64,000 nucleotides of DNA, from NCBI GenBank assembly GCA_004764695.1, contig SMSO01000032.1, forward strand, positions 2,506,501 through 2,570,500. Reading direction: 5' to 3'. The translations under genes were made by a program, and so were the position numbers. This DNA is from Schizochytrium sp. TIO01 (Eukaryota; Sar; Bigyra; Thraustochytrida; Thraustochytriidae). Position 1 is the first letter of the stretch; each line of letters begins with the position of its first letter. Of the stretch, positions 31,101-41,800 are shown in pieces. The notes under the pieces are model-generated. The model ran no database searches and was not told the DNA's origin. It was given only the letters and a program-made list of their open reading frames with translations.

Positions 31101-33400
31101 GATCCAACGTCCAAAAGTTTGGTGCAGGCTTGGAAGTGGTCACCAGGAATTTGTTCACGGAAATTCTCCATGACATCTTTATAATCAATACGTGTTGGAA
31201 AACCACCGCCTCGTAGAGCTTGTGCAGTTTGAGCAATTCCTAAACATCGAAGTTGGTCAAGTACGTATCTGTCATCGAACCATTTGCCATCTTGATGATC
31301 ACGACTCAATGAAAGATTCGGTTTAATGCAGCGGACAAAAGAGCACTGGGTGGCATTGAGATCATCAACCAGAGATTCTATTTGACGAGAAAAATTTGAT
31401 GCGATAGTTTGCTGGCGCTTGAGGGTTCCAGATCTTGGGGCTGTAGATGCTGCGGTGCTCGCGACCAACATATCTATGACAAAATTGCTCTCAGATTGAC
31501 CTAACACGGCCTGTGCATCCTTCGGAAGCCTATCAAGATTCTTTTGAGTAAAGTTCCCAACTGTATAAGTAACACATGACGCATAATGAGAGATAATAAA
31601 CGTCGATTGTCGATCCTTTGGGTGAGGCGGAACAAATAGTGGATGTGAAGTAAATGTACTATGTAGAGTAGCAACAAACTTTTCGTCTTTAGGATTTGGG
31701 CATTCACTTTCCGCAGCTAGCTTGTATAAGATACCTTGCATTTTTTTAGTACCTTTCAACAAGGCAATGCAAGAAAGCTCCACATTATCACATCCAGCAG
31801 CATTCGACATTTCGTTTTGATGAGCAGAAGATGAGCCGCAATCAAGTACTAGTCCTTCTTGTCGATACAGCATTGCTTCAGCTACTAGCACCTTTTCACG
31901 GAAGGTTTCTTGAAGAGCTTCATTTGCAAAGTTGATTAGTAGCTGCTCGAAATCGTTTATAGCAAATGTTTCAAATCCGAAAATATCAAGCACTCCAACA
32001 TACGAATGCTCAAACTGCTTTGCAGCAGTAGCATCTGGTGCTAGCATATTATTGATACGTTCGATAAGCCAATCGAACAAAGCACTATAAAGGCTTTTAG
32101 CCAAAGCATTGCGAGCTTCAATGGCTTCAGATAGCTTCCTTCGAACATTGACAACCTCGCTACCCGGCAAATTCACTGTACGCTCACATATTAGCTCCTC
32201 AAGAGTACCTGGCAAAAGCCCAAGTAGTTTCGACGTTGTTGCCTCAGCCTCCTTGCTCTTGCTATCAATGTACGCCACGCGCCCTTGCTCACTCTCTTCT
32301 TCAGCAATATTGAGGTTCCCTAGATGTAAAATACATGCAACCATGAGGAAAATTGAATCAAGGCTGTCTCCGAGCCCCACAGTGACGAGAGCCTGCACAA
32401 GTTGTTCGAATGCCTCCTTGTCATCTGCAAGCTGATCCTTTGAGTCAAAATCCCCTTGATCCTCCGCCTTGATAAAATTGAAGTTATACCCTTTTAAGCC
32501 TTGCTGTATGTCGCCGAGATTTGCTTTAGCTCGAAGCTCTTCATCAGCTCCATTAATTAACTCATAAAACACCCGGAAAGATCGTTCTCCCGGACTGTGA
32601 AACACTATCCGAGATCGCTCCAAAAGATACGAACAAATAGATGCATGCACAAGTGCAACGCCACTGCCAACATCAGAAGAAGCATTCCCAGTAGTGTTGC
32701 AGTCAAAGTGAAGCTTTGTAAATTTTCCGAAACGAGAAGAATTATGGTTACGCAAAGTCGCGGCGTTGCCGAAAGACTCTAGGATTGGGTTGACACCAAG
32801 TAGCTGCTGTTCAAGCGCTAATGCGGATTCATTACTACTTGAGGATGCTGAAGAACGCTTGATGAGATGCTGGAGTACGCGTTTGCCTACTTCAGTTTTA
32901 CCGGCACCACTTTCACCGGCAATCACAATTGACTGTGCACTTACACAACTTCTGTCTTGATTCTTGGTTGCGAAACACAACTGTTGAAATGCAGTCTCTG
33001 CAAGCGCATATGGATGCGGGGGTACGAAAGCACCTGGCGCAGCTTTAAAACCAGCTTCGAGAGATTCCTCAAGTTTAATTAAAGGGTTCACGCTCACAAG
33101 AATCCCACTAAGATAAGTATATGGGCAATCAGCGTACGAACGCCCTTCTAAAATATGAAGGATCGCTGGCTCATGAAGATGACGGAGGCTTGTCAAGTCT
33201 TGCAAATCACTAAAGTTTGATGTCTCAGGGTTCATTTCAAAGACATCCTCTCGACTTATTGGGATGGTCACCCCAAGTGTTTCGACACAAACATCCACGA
33301 AGTCTTCATCTTTTTCATCAAACACAATTTCACCTCTTAGGAAAGATCCCTCCACCAAGACCCAGACTGGGCGGCGTACCGCTTTAATTGATCGTCCCAT
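28124..33400 (-). CDS. myosin with C-terminal RhoGEF (DH-PH) module
   Basis: One 1758-residue ORF encodes an unconventional myosin fused to a Rho-family exchange factor. The N-terminal SH3-like segment (PVWVLVEGSFLRGEIV) leads to the motor (about 60-820): P-loop GESGAGKT (162-169), switch I NHNSSRFGKF (218-227), switch II DIFGFE (472-477), and the SH-helix region FVRCIKPN (688-695). The neck (about 840-925) holds two or three degenerate IQ motifs (AAIQIQSIWRMALAM). A short charged coiled coil (925-975) is followed by a Ser/Pro-rich linker with PPPLPPKP and an eight-proline run. Residues 1243-1445 form a DH domain (FLRLRQEEKSYVDAL, IPLNQMARYNEFL) and about 1530-1695 a PH domain with an insert (FFLFSDVLVISKK). 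The best known precedent is Dictyostelium myosin M. It likely couples actin motility to Rac/Rho activation at membranes. Confidence 0.92.
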   Translation of the reverse strand: MGRSIKAVRRPVWVLVEGSFLRGEIVFDEKDEDFVDVCVETLGVTIPISREDVFEMNPETSNFSDLQDLTSLRHLHEPAILHILEGRSYADCPYTYLSGILVSVNPLIKLEESLEAGFKAAPGAFVPPHPYALAETAFQQLCFATKNQDRSCVSAQSIVIAGESGAGKTEVGKRVLQHLIKRSSASSSSNESALALEQQLLGVNPILESFGNAATLRNHNSSRFGKFTKLHFDCNTTGNASSDVGSGVALVHASICSYLLERSRIVFHSPGERSFRVFYELINGADEELRAKANLGDIQQGLKGYNFNFIKAEDQGDFDSKDQLADDKEAFEQLVQALVTVGLGDSLDSIFLMVACILHLGNLNIAEEESEQGRVAYIDSKSKEAEATTSKLLGLLPGTLEELICERTVNLPGSEVVNVRRKLSEAIEARNALAKSLYSALFDWLIERINNMLAPDATAAKQFEHSYVGVLDIFGFETFAINDFEQLLINFANEALQETFREKVLVAEAMLYRQEGLVLDCGSSSAHQNEMSNAAGCDNVELSCIALLKGTKKMQGILYKLAAESECPNPKDEKFVATLHSTFTSHPLFVPPHPKDRQSTFIISHYASCVTYTVGNFTQKNLDRLPKDAQAVLGQSESNFVIDMLVASTAASTAPRSGTLKRQQTIASNFSRQIESLVDDLNATQCSFVRCIKPNLSLSRDHQDGKWFDDRYVLDQLRCLGIAQTAQALRGGGFPTRIDYKDVMENFREQIPGDHFQACTKLLDVGSAAGLDEIARQRRRNARFIRALFWAFDIPQDTYRCGLTKVFFKPGALQKVDAMLKNSGTQSGTNQEHLARFKRHCARSAWRSCCTKVIAANRFLAVLQTAREVADRRRKQQEKLAAIQIQSIWRMALAMDRFRVVFQAVLVAQSFWRMCSTRQAFKVKLEIARNKQKQAEAEAIANAKEEERLREEENEAERLREQALRAQQQMQLQMMKDALIAHNESLDRVNSSAGMSTIQEEEEESSWKSRHISGTFVPPSVSESVSSSAKDSNEESASARAEPPPLPPKPVHKRGLSLQASELENPVLSKDNVSKAENLSHEITDGESKESTQSESTTHERPRSGRDIAQKYADVNKPPPPPPPKSDRTLKRQSVRARGQSASSIVSDEGLAEDMKRRSASMGDKVEISSNLRKSTESGSSSSGKSKNSSSSSSRKNKGNVASEKAKVSMGTGGARMSERKQRLYARRGQSGRNTEEQEQKKQRTIFLRLRQEEKSYVDALSIINGNYYQPTLQSVLNDDISSTKGISRQDTEGIFSNLPQLLQIHMQMLTSIEEELAKHKQDMTYPLTTRFLAQFQDSLPYLRTVYLVYVKQNSTSLRILGQARSEVPRFAKFLRITAENKTLPSYGTDLRDLLKIPLNQMARYNEFLNMLLSCMHPDNRDYKELREVGRKIEGIKRELENERRLSRLRIRAYEIASELEGVGKSAWVRKGKTQLLSNVNKARSHHSLLDLSAAAAAVPGQHQSLSLHHADSSSDGSDLNSAPQSHILVPGRQFLCEWVAPLSVSERKLDEGRHQDVKPKARAFFLFSDVLVISKKVANRKYDLRMWIDLSKIWVDASHITSGSQKTTQVREQFEEALNDRNERVYPLQIVYISMAGGMANTGHTSLAIRLLQNASGGPKKRKVVRHENLAPRVENLILWFRSPVQRREAFQNLTSASKALKKRREQLAKMQAEFVGKGAAGAAVMKAAQERLAHLCETPIQLEGLQDCPTPSSAVA

Positions 33401-35614
33401 GAGGATACAGGATACCGTACAGTTTGGTTTGAGGTTTCAACAGGGCGTTCAAGGAGATTGTATTTTAACGAGAATAATGAAGAAGTAGGTTTAAGTGAGA
33501 GACCGGAGTCTGTACACTAAAATGCAATAGACCTCAATCTATTACGTAACTGTTCTCAAAAAGGTCTGAGAGACTATATTCGCTCAATCTGCAGGAATTC
33601 ACAGCTGTAGAGCAAAGACTTTACACGACTAACCAATATCAATCTAATACAAACAAAGTTCCTCGCAAATCTAGATCTGCTCTTGCTGAGCAGTCTTCTT
33701 GCTCAACAGGTATTAATAAAACTAGCAGTCAATCTAAATGCCTGACCCCGTGCGACTGCAAGTACAAGTCACACGCTGATGCTTTCTTCAGACTCTCTAT
33801 TACTGGACGCTGGAGTGCCGTAATTGTCAAAGCTCGCACGCTCAGCAGCCACACTCGCAGCCGCGAGGTGGTCTGCTTGTCTCAGACTCGCCCAAACAGC
33901 AAAAACAGATTGGATTGTGTTCCTGCTACGTATTGGTCGGTCTGATTTGAAAGACGGGAGTGCTGATGATGTTACGTTCAAATTTCTGTTGCCCTAGAAA
34001 CTTTGTTTACTTATTTGAACTTACTTAGAAATGAAGCACTAGATGATTTACAGGGACTGTCACTTGTTCCCTCTCTTTAAGTTGGCTTCAACCCAATGGG
34101 ACTTAGTCAATATGACTAATACCAGGCTGGCTTACATCATGTTGCACAATGGAAAGAAAGACATGCAAATTGATTAATCGAAGAATGTCTCAGTAATTAA
34201 GCTGTATTCTGTGCTGAAAAGTACAGCATGAAAGGAAGAAAGGAAGGTGAGCTATTTCATTTGACGAACTTTGCGCAATATACTTTAAAATGCAAGTATA
34301 GTGTGCCCTTTGGGCCGCTGATTAATCTCCCCGATCTTACAGCACTATAGCAACTCTCTGATAGCTGTGAGAATGAGGGCCAAATACCTCATAAATTTTT
34401 AGAAAATTATAACTTATTTATTATTTTTCAAAGAAGAAGATGAAAGGAGCATTGCTCCTTCCGGGACCCCATTACGCCCGTCTGGACTACTTTCTCACAC
34501 CACTTCATCCAAAGAAAGTTAACGTGCTTTGATGCTCCGAAAAGGTCCCATACTCTTCGTGGCAACCAAGGTCGCACAGCCAAGACCACCTAGTGGTGGT
34601 CAAAAGTGTTTTCCTATAACTAAAGGAAGTTCAATGCGAGACTAAAAGACAAATTTACAAAAGAGCTCGTTGGTGCACTTCATAATATTAAACAAACACA
34701 ATGGACAGTGCGTCTTCCTCGGCCAATCACCATGGTCGCCGCACTTTCGTTACACAGCTTGAGCACGCCCTAATCGCCTACACAAGAGCAGAACTCTTTT
34801 ATTTGAGACGAAGATAGTCTCAGAAAAGTATTCCAGCTATCATCACAGAAATCCAAGACCGCATGCCCAGCTCCATGAGCCGTATTTGGGCACCCCAAGA
34901 GCTACTTTGGGGTCTAATTTCTGACCTAGAGTCTAAGGTATCGACCGCTGTCGAGGAATAACTCTGATGTTGAGATGCTATGAAGAGCTTCATACTAGGG
35001 AAACGGCACTGTAAGAAATTGGACCAAAACGAAAATTCGCTAGCAAAAGAAGCAAGATGTAAACTGATTTATAAGTCCTTTCTATAATAAATAAGTCACT
35101 TAACTAAAGCCCCCTCCGCCGACTTGGCTTTTTTGGGCGCTGCACTCTCGCTCTTCGTAATGAGGCTCCTGCACCTGCTGACCCAAACCCTTCCTGGTAG
35201 CGGTGACGATTTTTCTCGGCCAGAGCCACTTACTCTGCTTAGACCCGAGCGATCGTTTATGATTGCTGAGCACCGCTGAGCACGTTCGACTCCCAATCAC
35301 AGACCCTTTGTCAACTCGGAACCGAGGAACTTGCGTATACAGGGAAAAGAAGCCCGCATCGACTTTTGCTTGTATTGTACAAAGACTTATTGTGGCCGTT
35401 GTGCGCTTCTGTTTCTATCAAATAATTTTGGGTTCGTTCGAGCTTCTAACCGAGCTTAGCTACGCAGATTCTGGCACCTACTAGACTCTGTAGAAGAAAA
35501 GGAAAAAGAACAAAAGAAAGTTGAGCTGTGATCTGTCCGAGAAGAGTTCTTGTAGAGCCTGCTGTAAAATTCCTTTTGTGTAATTATTAAGCAAAGGCAA
35601 ACGACTCGATTATC
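33401..35614. other. intergenic 2.2 kb, divergent
   Basis: This region separates the myosin start (-) from the arrestin-like gene (+). I see no supported gene; short frames at 33769-33981 and 35096-35300 have no family motifs. It must contain both promoters. Confidence 0.5.
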
Positions 35615-36835
35615 ATGGGCCAGTCTGGGTCTGTGAGTGAATATGCTACGGTTCGAGTTGCTCTAGATCAAACTTTGGCTGTGCCTGGGGATGTAGTTGA
35701 AGGTCATATTTCTGCTGTGGTTATTGCAAGGACTAAGCTTTCTGAGGTAATCGCACGACTCAGATGCACAGTGGTTACAGGTGCTGATACAGATCAAGGC
35801 AAAGCTGTCTTAGTTGATCAACTGATAACATGCAAAAAGTATCCCCAAGGCTACCTCGACCCTGGAACTTATCACTTTCCTTTTAGGTTTCACCTGCCAC
35901 GAGATGCACCACCATCAGTCAACTTTGAGCACCTCGATCGGAGCTCCGGGGATCTTGTAAAGCTGTGCGTTGCATACAGTGTAAACGCTGAGATACGAAT
36001 TCCTTCCTGGTTTGGAGGAAAACAAGTTCTGCATAAGCAACCACTCGAAGTGAATGCGACTCCAGCCATTGCTCCAATTTCAACGAGTAGAATGATTGCC
36101 AAGGTCGATAGTGGCTTTGCGTTTCTTCGAACTCATGGGGGTATCCATGTCAATGCCTTTTGTATCCCTTCATGTGTGCGCCCAGGTGAAACATGCGCAG
36201 TAACTGTACACATGTACAACAATACCAATGCTGCGTTCGTGCTACGCCAAACAAAGTTGGAACAAACCATTCGAGTTCAGACAAGGCTGTTATCCAAAGA
36301 ACACACACAAAAGTGGACATTACACCAAAGCACGACTGTTGAGACTGAAGAAGAGTATAAGGACCCGAATGATGACAGTGAAGTCAAGGTTCAGAGAGTA
36401 CCTCCAAAAGAAACTGAGTTTGGAGCTCAGGGAAAAAAAACATGCGCAAGGTTCACGATTACTGTGCCTTTAAATATTCCTCACCAGAGTTTTTCGATAA
36501 AGCAGGCAAGTATTAACCACGCAGTTGTGTTTACTTTGCAACCCTGTGCCTTGCTGGGGAGCACCTACAACTTGCGACTTCCTTTGCAGATTGCACACTC
36601 CGGAGGAAACAGCCATGCGAGCCGTTCGGCTACTGTTGGTGCATCTTCGCAGGTTGCCCGTGCTGTGCATGCAAGTGATTTCTATGGAGATGATGCAGAT
36701 GTCCCTCTCGCTATGCCAGTTCCTGCTCCATCTGCACCACCATTACCAAATGCCGATTCCGGATCATCCCTCACTTCCTCGCTCCGTGCAGACTTAACTG
36801 CTAATACAGTGTCCTCTTCAGGAAGCAAAATGTAA
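35615..36835 (+). CDS. arrestin-fold adaptor with N-myristoylation and PSAP motifs
   Basis: The 406-residue product has arrestin-N and arrestin-C-like halves: residues about 10-150 (VRVALDQTLAVPGDVVEGHI, YLDPGTYHFPFRFHLP) and about 170-330 (VNAFCIPSCVRPGETCAVTVHMYNNT, FTITVPLNIPHQSFSIKQASINHAVVFTL). These resemble alpha-arrestins and Vps26-like trafficking adaptors, which link membrane cargo to ubiquitin ligases or ESCRT. The N-terminus MGQSGS fits an N-myristoylation signal (Gly2, Ser6). The C-terminal tail is low-complexity and contains PSAP (372-375), the motif that recruits Tsg101/Vps23 of ESCRT-I; I see no PPxY, the usual Nedd4-ligase motif. Together these suggest membrane-bound cargo sorting, which is inference. 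The ATG at 35615 is preceded by an AT-rich leader. It is convergent with the methyltransferase gene. Confidence 0.8.
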   Translation: MGQSGSVSEYATVRVALDQTLAVPGDVVEGHISAVVIARTKLSEVIARLRCTVVTGADTDQGKAVLVDQLITCKKYPQGYLDPGTYHFPFRFHLPRDAPPSVNFEHLDRSSGDLVKLCVAYSVNAEIRIPSWFGGKQVLHKQPLEVNATPAIAPISTSRMIAKVDSGFAFLRTHGGIHVNAFCIPSCVRPGETCAVTVHMYNNTNAAFVLRQTKLEQTIRVQTRLLSKEHTQKWTLHQSTTVETEEEYKDPNDDSEVKVQRVPPKETEFGAQGKKTCARFTITVPLNIPHQSFSIKQASINHAVVFTLQPCALLGSTYNLRLPLQIAHSGGNSHASRSATVGASSQVARAVHASDFYGDDADVPLAMPVPAPSAPPLPNADSGSSLTSSLRADLTANTVSSSGSKM

Positions 36836-37007
36836 ATTTTCTTAGTTATAAACCTTCTCAAATACCAGAGATGTGACGCTTCCTAGTTGTCTCATTGCTG
36901 ATTTAACAGAAAAACGCAAAAAAAATATTACTTTGCTTATCTTTCTTTTTAAGTTGGACACACATGACCCAAACAGTTTTTTTATTTCTGAATTGTGCCA
37001 TACACAT

Positions 37008-38225
37008 TTATTTAGCTATATCCATGCTGCTTTCTTTTTTTTTGTGCATTTCTACAAAGTAAGGCTGGAAGGCTCGGTTATGATCAGTACGAATTGCATC
37101 CAAAAAGGCAATCTCTTCTGTAGATTTTCGAACGTGGAAACGAGACTCGGCACGGGCAATGAAAAGATCAAGCGACTTGTATCGGGGTGGTGACACTACT
37201 ATACAGCGTGAACTCTCATCCTTAAGCAAGTAGAAGATTGCATTGAGAAGATCAGGATGTAACTTATTCAAGTACAAACAATCAGAAATGAGAATTATAT
37301 CGTACTTCTCCTCATCAGCATAGTCTGCCTTTCTATCCCAAAAAATTTGTCTTGTGCTAATCGGTAGATTTTGAAGGTGATTCACTTGTAAGTGCTCGCA
37401 AGCAAGTTTCAGACATGCCTGACTCCCATCGCTTAGGCAAATAGATGCGCCAGTAGGTAAACAACGAGCAAGCAAAAGACCTGCTAGACCGCAAAATCCA
37501 GCACCAAGCTCCAGGATATTTTTATGGGCAAACTCTTCCGCATGAAAAAGCAAATAGGCACCCAAAACTTCCTCGGAAGGGTAGAGCTTGAGTAAACCTG
37601 TTGTATCTACATCTGACTCTTCTACTCGAGTACCGACCTGATCTGCATGTTCGAACTTTGGGCGGACCACTTGAATAGCGTCGAAGGTTGGGAGCTTCAG
37701 ATTTCCGGATTGGTTCTTCATATTTGAATGCCATCCTGAAAAAGTCAGCCTGGTTCCAGTCGCAGTTACCTCACAGATTTTCTCAAAGAGTCCAAGCTCG
37801 AGCTCTGGAACATCGACAAAAAGTTTTGCCCGAGATGCTGAAAACACAGCTCGACGAAGCCTTGCCCATTTGTTAGACTCCTCTGCTTTCCCTTCCAATA
37901 ACACATTGGAGGAGACACGTTGGTTTCCACTGATTGTTTCGCTCAAGTCGGGAGCTCGCAATTGCTCCTGTGTTTTCTCTGGTTGACTTTCTTCTTGTTG
38001 CTGTTTTTGAACGTCATCTTGGCTATCTCCCCTTATAGCACCAACGGTCAAGGTGGGATTTTTCGGGACTGCGGCACTGTCTGCCACAGGAAACTCATTT
38101 TGCGTGGCGCCGATGTCTTTCCCCTCCTCCATGTCCGTGGTTTCGTTCAATGTCTTCAGGTTTTCAACTCGAGTACGCTCATGAGCGAGGGACTTGCACG
38201 ATTTGGGATTGGTTGAAACAAACAT
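37008..38225 (-). CDS. calmodulin-lysine N-methyltransferase-like protein
   Basis: The C-terminal 200 residues of this 405-residue protein are a seven-beta-strand SAM methyltransferase of the METTL21/CaMKMT group, which methylates lysines in proteins. Seen in order: LYPSEEVLGAYLL (214-226), motif I ILELGAGFCGLAGLLLA (237-253), the acidic loop LSDGSQ (264-269), and post-motif YDIILISDCLYLNKL (308-322). The family elements WARLRRAVFSA (120-130) and WPSEEVL-like PSEEVL, with S-D-C-L-x-L instead of the D-x-x-Y motif of METTL21, point to CaMKMT, whose substrate is calmodulin Lys115. The first 115 residues are polar, Gln/Glu-rich and probably disordered. The start is the first ATG. No odd features or breaks are visible. 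Confidence 0.78.
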   Translation of the reverse strand: MFVSTNPKSCKSLAHERTRVENLKTLNETTDMEEGKDIGATQNEFPVADSAAVPKNPTLTVGAIRGDSQDDVQKQQQEESQPEKTQEQLRAPDLSETISGNQRVSSNVLLEGKAEESNKWARLRRAVFSASRAKLFVDVPELELGLFEKICEVTATGTRLTFSGWHSNMKNQSGNLKLPTFDAIQVVRPKFEHADQVGTRVEESDVDTTGLLKLYPSEEVLGAYLLFHAEEFAHKNILELGAGFCGLAGLLLARCLPTGASICLSDGSQACLKLACEHLQVNHLQNLPISTRQIFWDRKADYADEEKYDIILISDCLYLNKLHPDLLNAIFYLLKDESSRCIVVSPPRYKSLDLFIARAESRFHVRKSTEEIAFLDAIRTDHNRAFQPYFVEMHKKKESSMDIAK

Positions 38226-38869
38226 CTTCCTTAATTCATCATATTATGTCATATGGTTTGTTGTGATTATTAAGGGGATATGAATTGACATGTACATGTA
38301 CAACTTTATGGAGGGAAAAATAATAATGGGGCGTATTTCGTTTGGTACCTTGGTAAGCTATAATTGAGGACATGTTGTCGCAAGCAATTATCAGGCTAGG
38401 CATAGGTAGATAGAAGAAACACAGATCAAACGAAACTCAACGATTTTGTATTCGAAGACCTGGAGATATTCTGGAAAAAGTAATGGTTGATGAATAAATA
38501 TCTTACAGTCTGCAAAGTTTGTAAAAAATCAATTGTATCTAAACTATCATAGCTGTTGAAAGACCACAGGGAAAACACGAATGAGAATTTTGAAAGAAAA
38601 AAGATACCGTAGCATTCACCAATACTGTACTGATCATACGTAGTATGTATAGGGTGCTTTGCACTGCAAGGAATGTAGTAGAATAAATGCAAGATTTCAA
38701 ACCTTCAAATGGCATCTCTGAGACCCAGTATCGTTGAGTTCGGAAAATATAACCCAACTGCGGCTATAAAGACTATCTGCATTACTAAAGTCTTACTAAG
38801 GAAAATATGCATACATTTTATTTTCTCATCAAAACAAGATAGGACTAAATAAAAACAGGAGATCACTAC
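38226..38869. other. intergenic, no gene seen
   Basis: A 640-bp AT-rich spacer between the methyltransferase start and the 3' end of ABC copy 1. It contains a TTTGGTACCTTGG word at 38341 and no supported ORF. Confidence 0.5.
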
Positions 38870-41800
38870 CTATGATGAGTTGTCGACTAGCGCTTGACGG
38901 GCTGCGAAAGTATTAAAGATATGCTCAAGAGAGGTGACACTGAGACTGTAACCTTGTATTCCAGCCTCCTCACGCGCAGACTCAATGATACCAAACATAT
39001 CAGAAAGCTTGAGGTTTTCTTGAGCAGGAAGATTGTATCTGAGACGAAGACCAACACGTTCAAGAAGCTTCTTTCCAGGAAATTTAGCTTCTAATATTTC
39101 ATTCAAACGATCGAAAGCACGCTCTACCAAAAGCCATTCAGCGAGATTAGAAGCTAAAACGTGACCTCGGCCGACTGTTAACTGCTGGTGAAGGGCTGAT
39201 GCGCTACCTTGGTCGCAAAACCCATTCTCGTATAGTTCCTTTGCATGCGCTGCCTGGACTGCATCTAGGACTTGGCTCTGTGAGAGTTTTTCATGCGTGG
39301 TTGTTGAAAACTCATCTCGAACAACCGTGTCCACATCATCCTGTTGAGGTACACGTAGGTTGACCTCAAGTTGAAATCCAGAACCGTACTTCGTCTTGAG
39401 ACGGAGTGCACTACCCAGGCATCGGAGACGGCCATCAACCATGATGGCTATTCTAGTTGAAACTGCCTCAGCTTCCTCCATGGAATGGGTAGTAAGGAGA
39501 ACCGAGGTTCGCTTTGTGAGCCTAGCAATGACATCGAGTAAAAATCGACGAGCAGCCGGGTCAACTCCAGCGCTTGGCTCGTCTAGCATTATAATAGCTG
39601 GTGTGCCTAGACTCGCTATCGCTACACTTAACTTCCGTTTATTACCACCAGAGTAAGTCATGGAGAGCTTGTCTGCGTGAATTTTCAAGTTCATCTCACT
39701 CAAAGTGCTCTCAATCAAAGGTTGAAGAACTTGCTCTGGGATGCCTTTCACGCGTCCATAGAACTCGAGGTGCTCCCGCCCTGTAAGGCGATCAAAGAGC
39801 GCATCAAATTGTGGGCAATATCCGATCGATTGCTGTGCGCTGACAGTTTGTTCCATAATGTCAAAACTGTCGATATAGATGTGCCCACTTGTAGGAGAAT
39901 GCTCCCCAGATATCATTTGCATGGTGGAGCTCTTGCCGGCTCCATTGATACCCAATAGACCGAAACATTCATTGTGACGAATACCAAAGCTGATGTCTTT
40001 CACCGCAACTTTATCTGGAGTCAATGCAGTTCCTGGATAAACCTTACGAGCATGCTGGAGAACCACCACGTTCTCTCCGGATTTATTAACTCGAACATTA
40101 AGACCCTCCACGCGTTCCCGTTCAGCCATTACATCCTCATCTTCGATATCGTCTCCATGTGTGCGATCGGTATCTCCTAAAGCAGGATTCTTAACCGGTG
40201 GCTGCGTCTTTTGACAAGCCTTGCACGGGAGCGTGCAGAACCGACGTAAACACCCGCGACCTTGGCCTTGAAAGGAACATCCGCTTCCGCAGCAAAGACC
40301 GTTTCGGAATCGCATTTGCAGTAAAACTAACAAACCGGTATATGCAAAACTTTCCACGATGAGGTAGACCATGTCTGCACCTGCTATTTTCATGTCATAG
40401 ATCCCATAGTCAACAGGATTACTTGGGTCCCCACCACGTTCTTCTGAATTATACAAATAATTAAGAATCTGGACATTCGCAACGTTTAAAAGACCATAGC
40501 AAAATGCAAAGCTTGGGAGTAGGCGATAGACGTAGACAAGACTCTGATTTACTTCAAACGTGGACTCGATGAAAGTCATGATGAAGGCCACAATGACAAG
40601 GACCATGCCACCCAGGATGTTGATGAGGATCATTCCAAATTGTGAGTACTTGTAATTACTGAACATGAACGTACAGCAGTATGTGAAACTGGTAATTGAT
40701 ATCCCGTAAAAGATAAAGAGGATTGCAGTTGCACCAAATTCCTTCTTCAATGCTGTTACATCAAAGGCCACCAAAAGAATCCACGTGATGATCATTGGCA
40801 CAAGGTAAGTGCAAAAGTCAAAAATCCAGTTGGCAGTCCAGTACGCAAGTGGTTTAATGCCATTTAGGACTTGCTGGTGCCAACTCCGCTGCTCTTTTTC
40901 GCGTACAATGAATACCGCGTAGTAAGAAGGCACAAACGAGAATGCAATAGCTAGGGCTAACGTTGCTGAGAAAGCAGAAAACCCCTCTATAATTTCTGTC
41001 TCAGCTTTAGTTGACGGAAGCGGAAAATTTGCTGTCGAGATTGTTGCCGATGACCCTGAGCCTTGCAAAAGTGCTGCATTTCCACGATTCATCATGATCG
41101 GCGCAGAGTTTACACCAGTGAAGTTGTATACAATTGTGTACTCAGCTTCGACAGTTGATAAATCACCTGTAGAAGAGCCTCCAAATATTGCTTCGGGGAC
41201 GATCCCAAAGAGCAAAGCACCGTATCGTGATCCTTGAGCCTGATAGGTTGTTGTTAGCAAATTTTCCGAAAACGTAAGGGTCGTTGCGTTATACTCGCTG
41301 TCTTGAGTGCAACTAGCAGGAACACTGCCAGAAGTCAATTGTTCAATCAAAGTTGCGGGGATGCTTTGACCCGTCAGCGCAGAAATATAGTATACGAGTT
41401 GCTCATCCAATTCTGTTGGTCGACAATAGGTTGTGGTGGGCCCAATATCGCTGAATGATTGTGTGCGATCGATGCGGGTAAGTGAGAGATTATTCATCCA
41501 AGCCTGCGTCGCACTTGCCGAAAGGGACTCTCCCTCACCCAAGTTAAATGGTACAGGATTTGAAAGGTTTTGGTCGATGTTCCACTCATTGGTTGAAGCA
41601 TCAAACCAAATGGCCTCGGAATCAGATGAGAATGTAAGCTTCATCGCAAGAAACCCGAGCACCAGAAAAATCAGTGGGATAAAGAGCTGGCAGCACCAAG
41701 CTGTGCGGTCACGCTTCACATATCGAATGCGTTTGTACAGGATTGCACGTATATGAATCAAATTCGAGGATCCTCTTTGAGCTTGGATCTGCCTGGCTTC

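Noticed and set aside
35096-35300. Two overlapping 66-codon ORFs and a T-arm-like GTTCGACTCC, considered as a small gene or tRNA
   Set aside because: The two frames have no motif, and the flanks of the T-arm-like sequence do not form tRNA stems.
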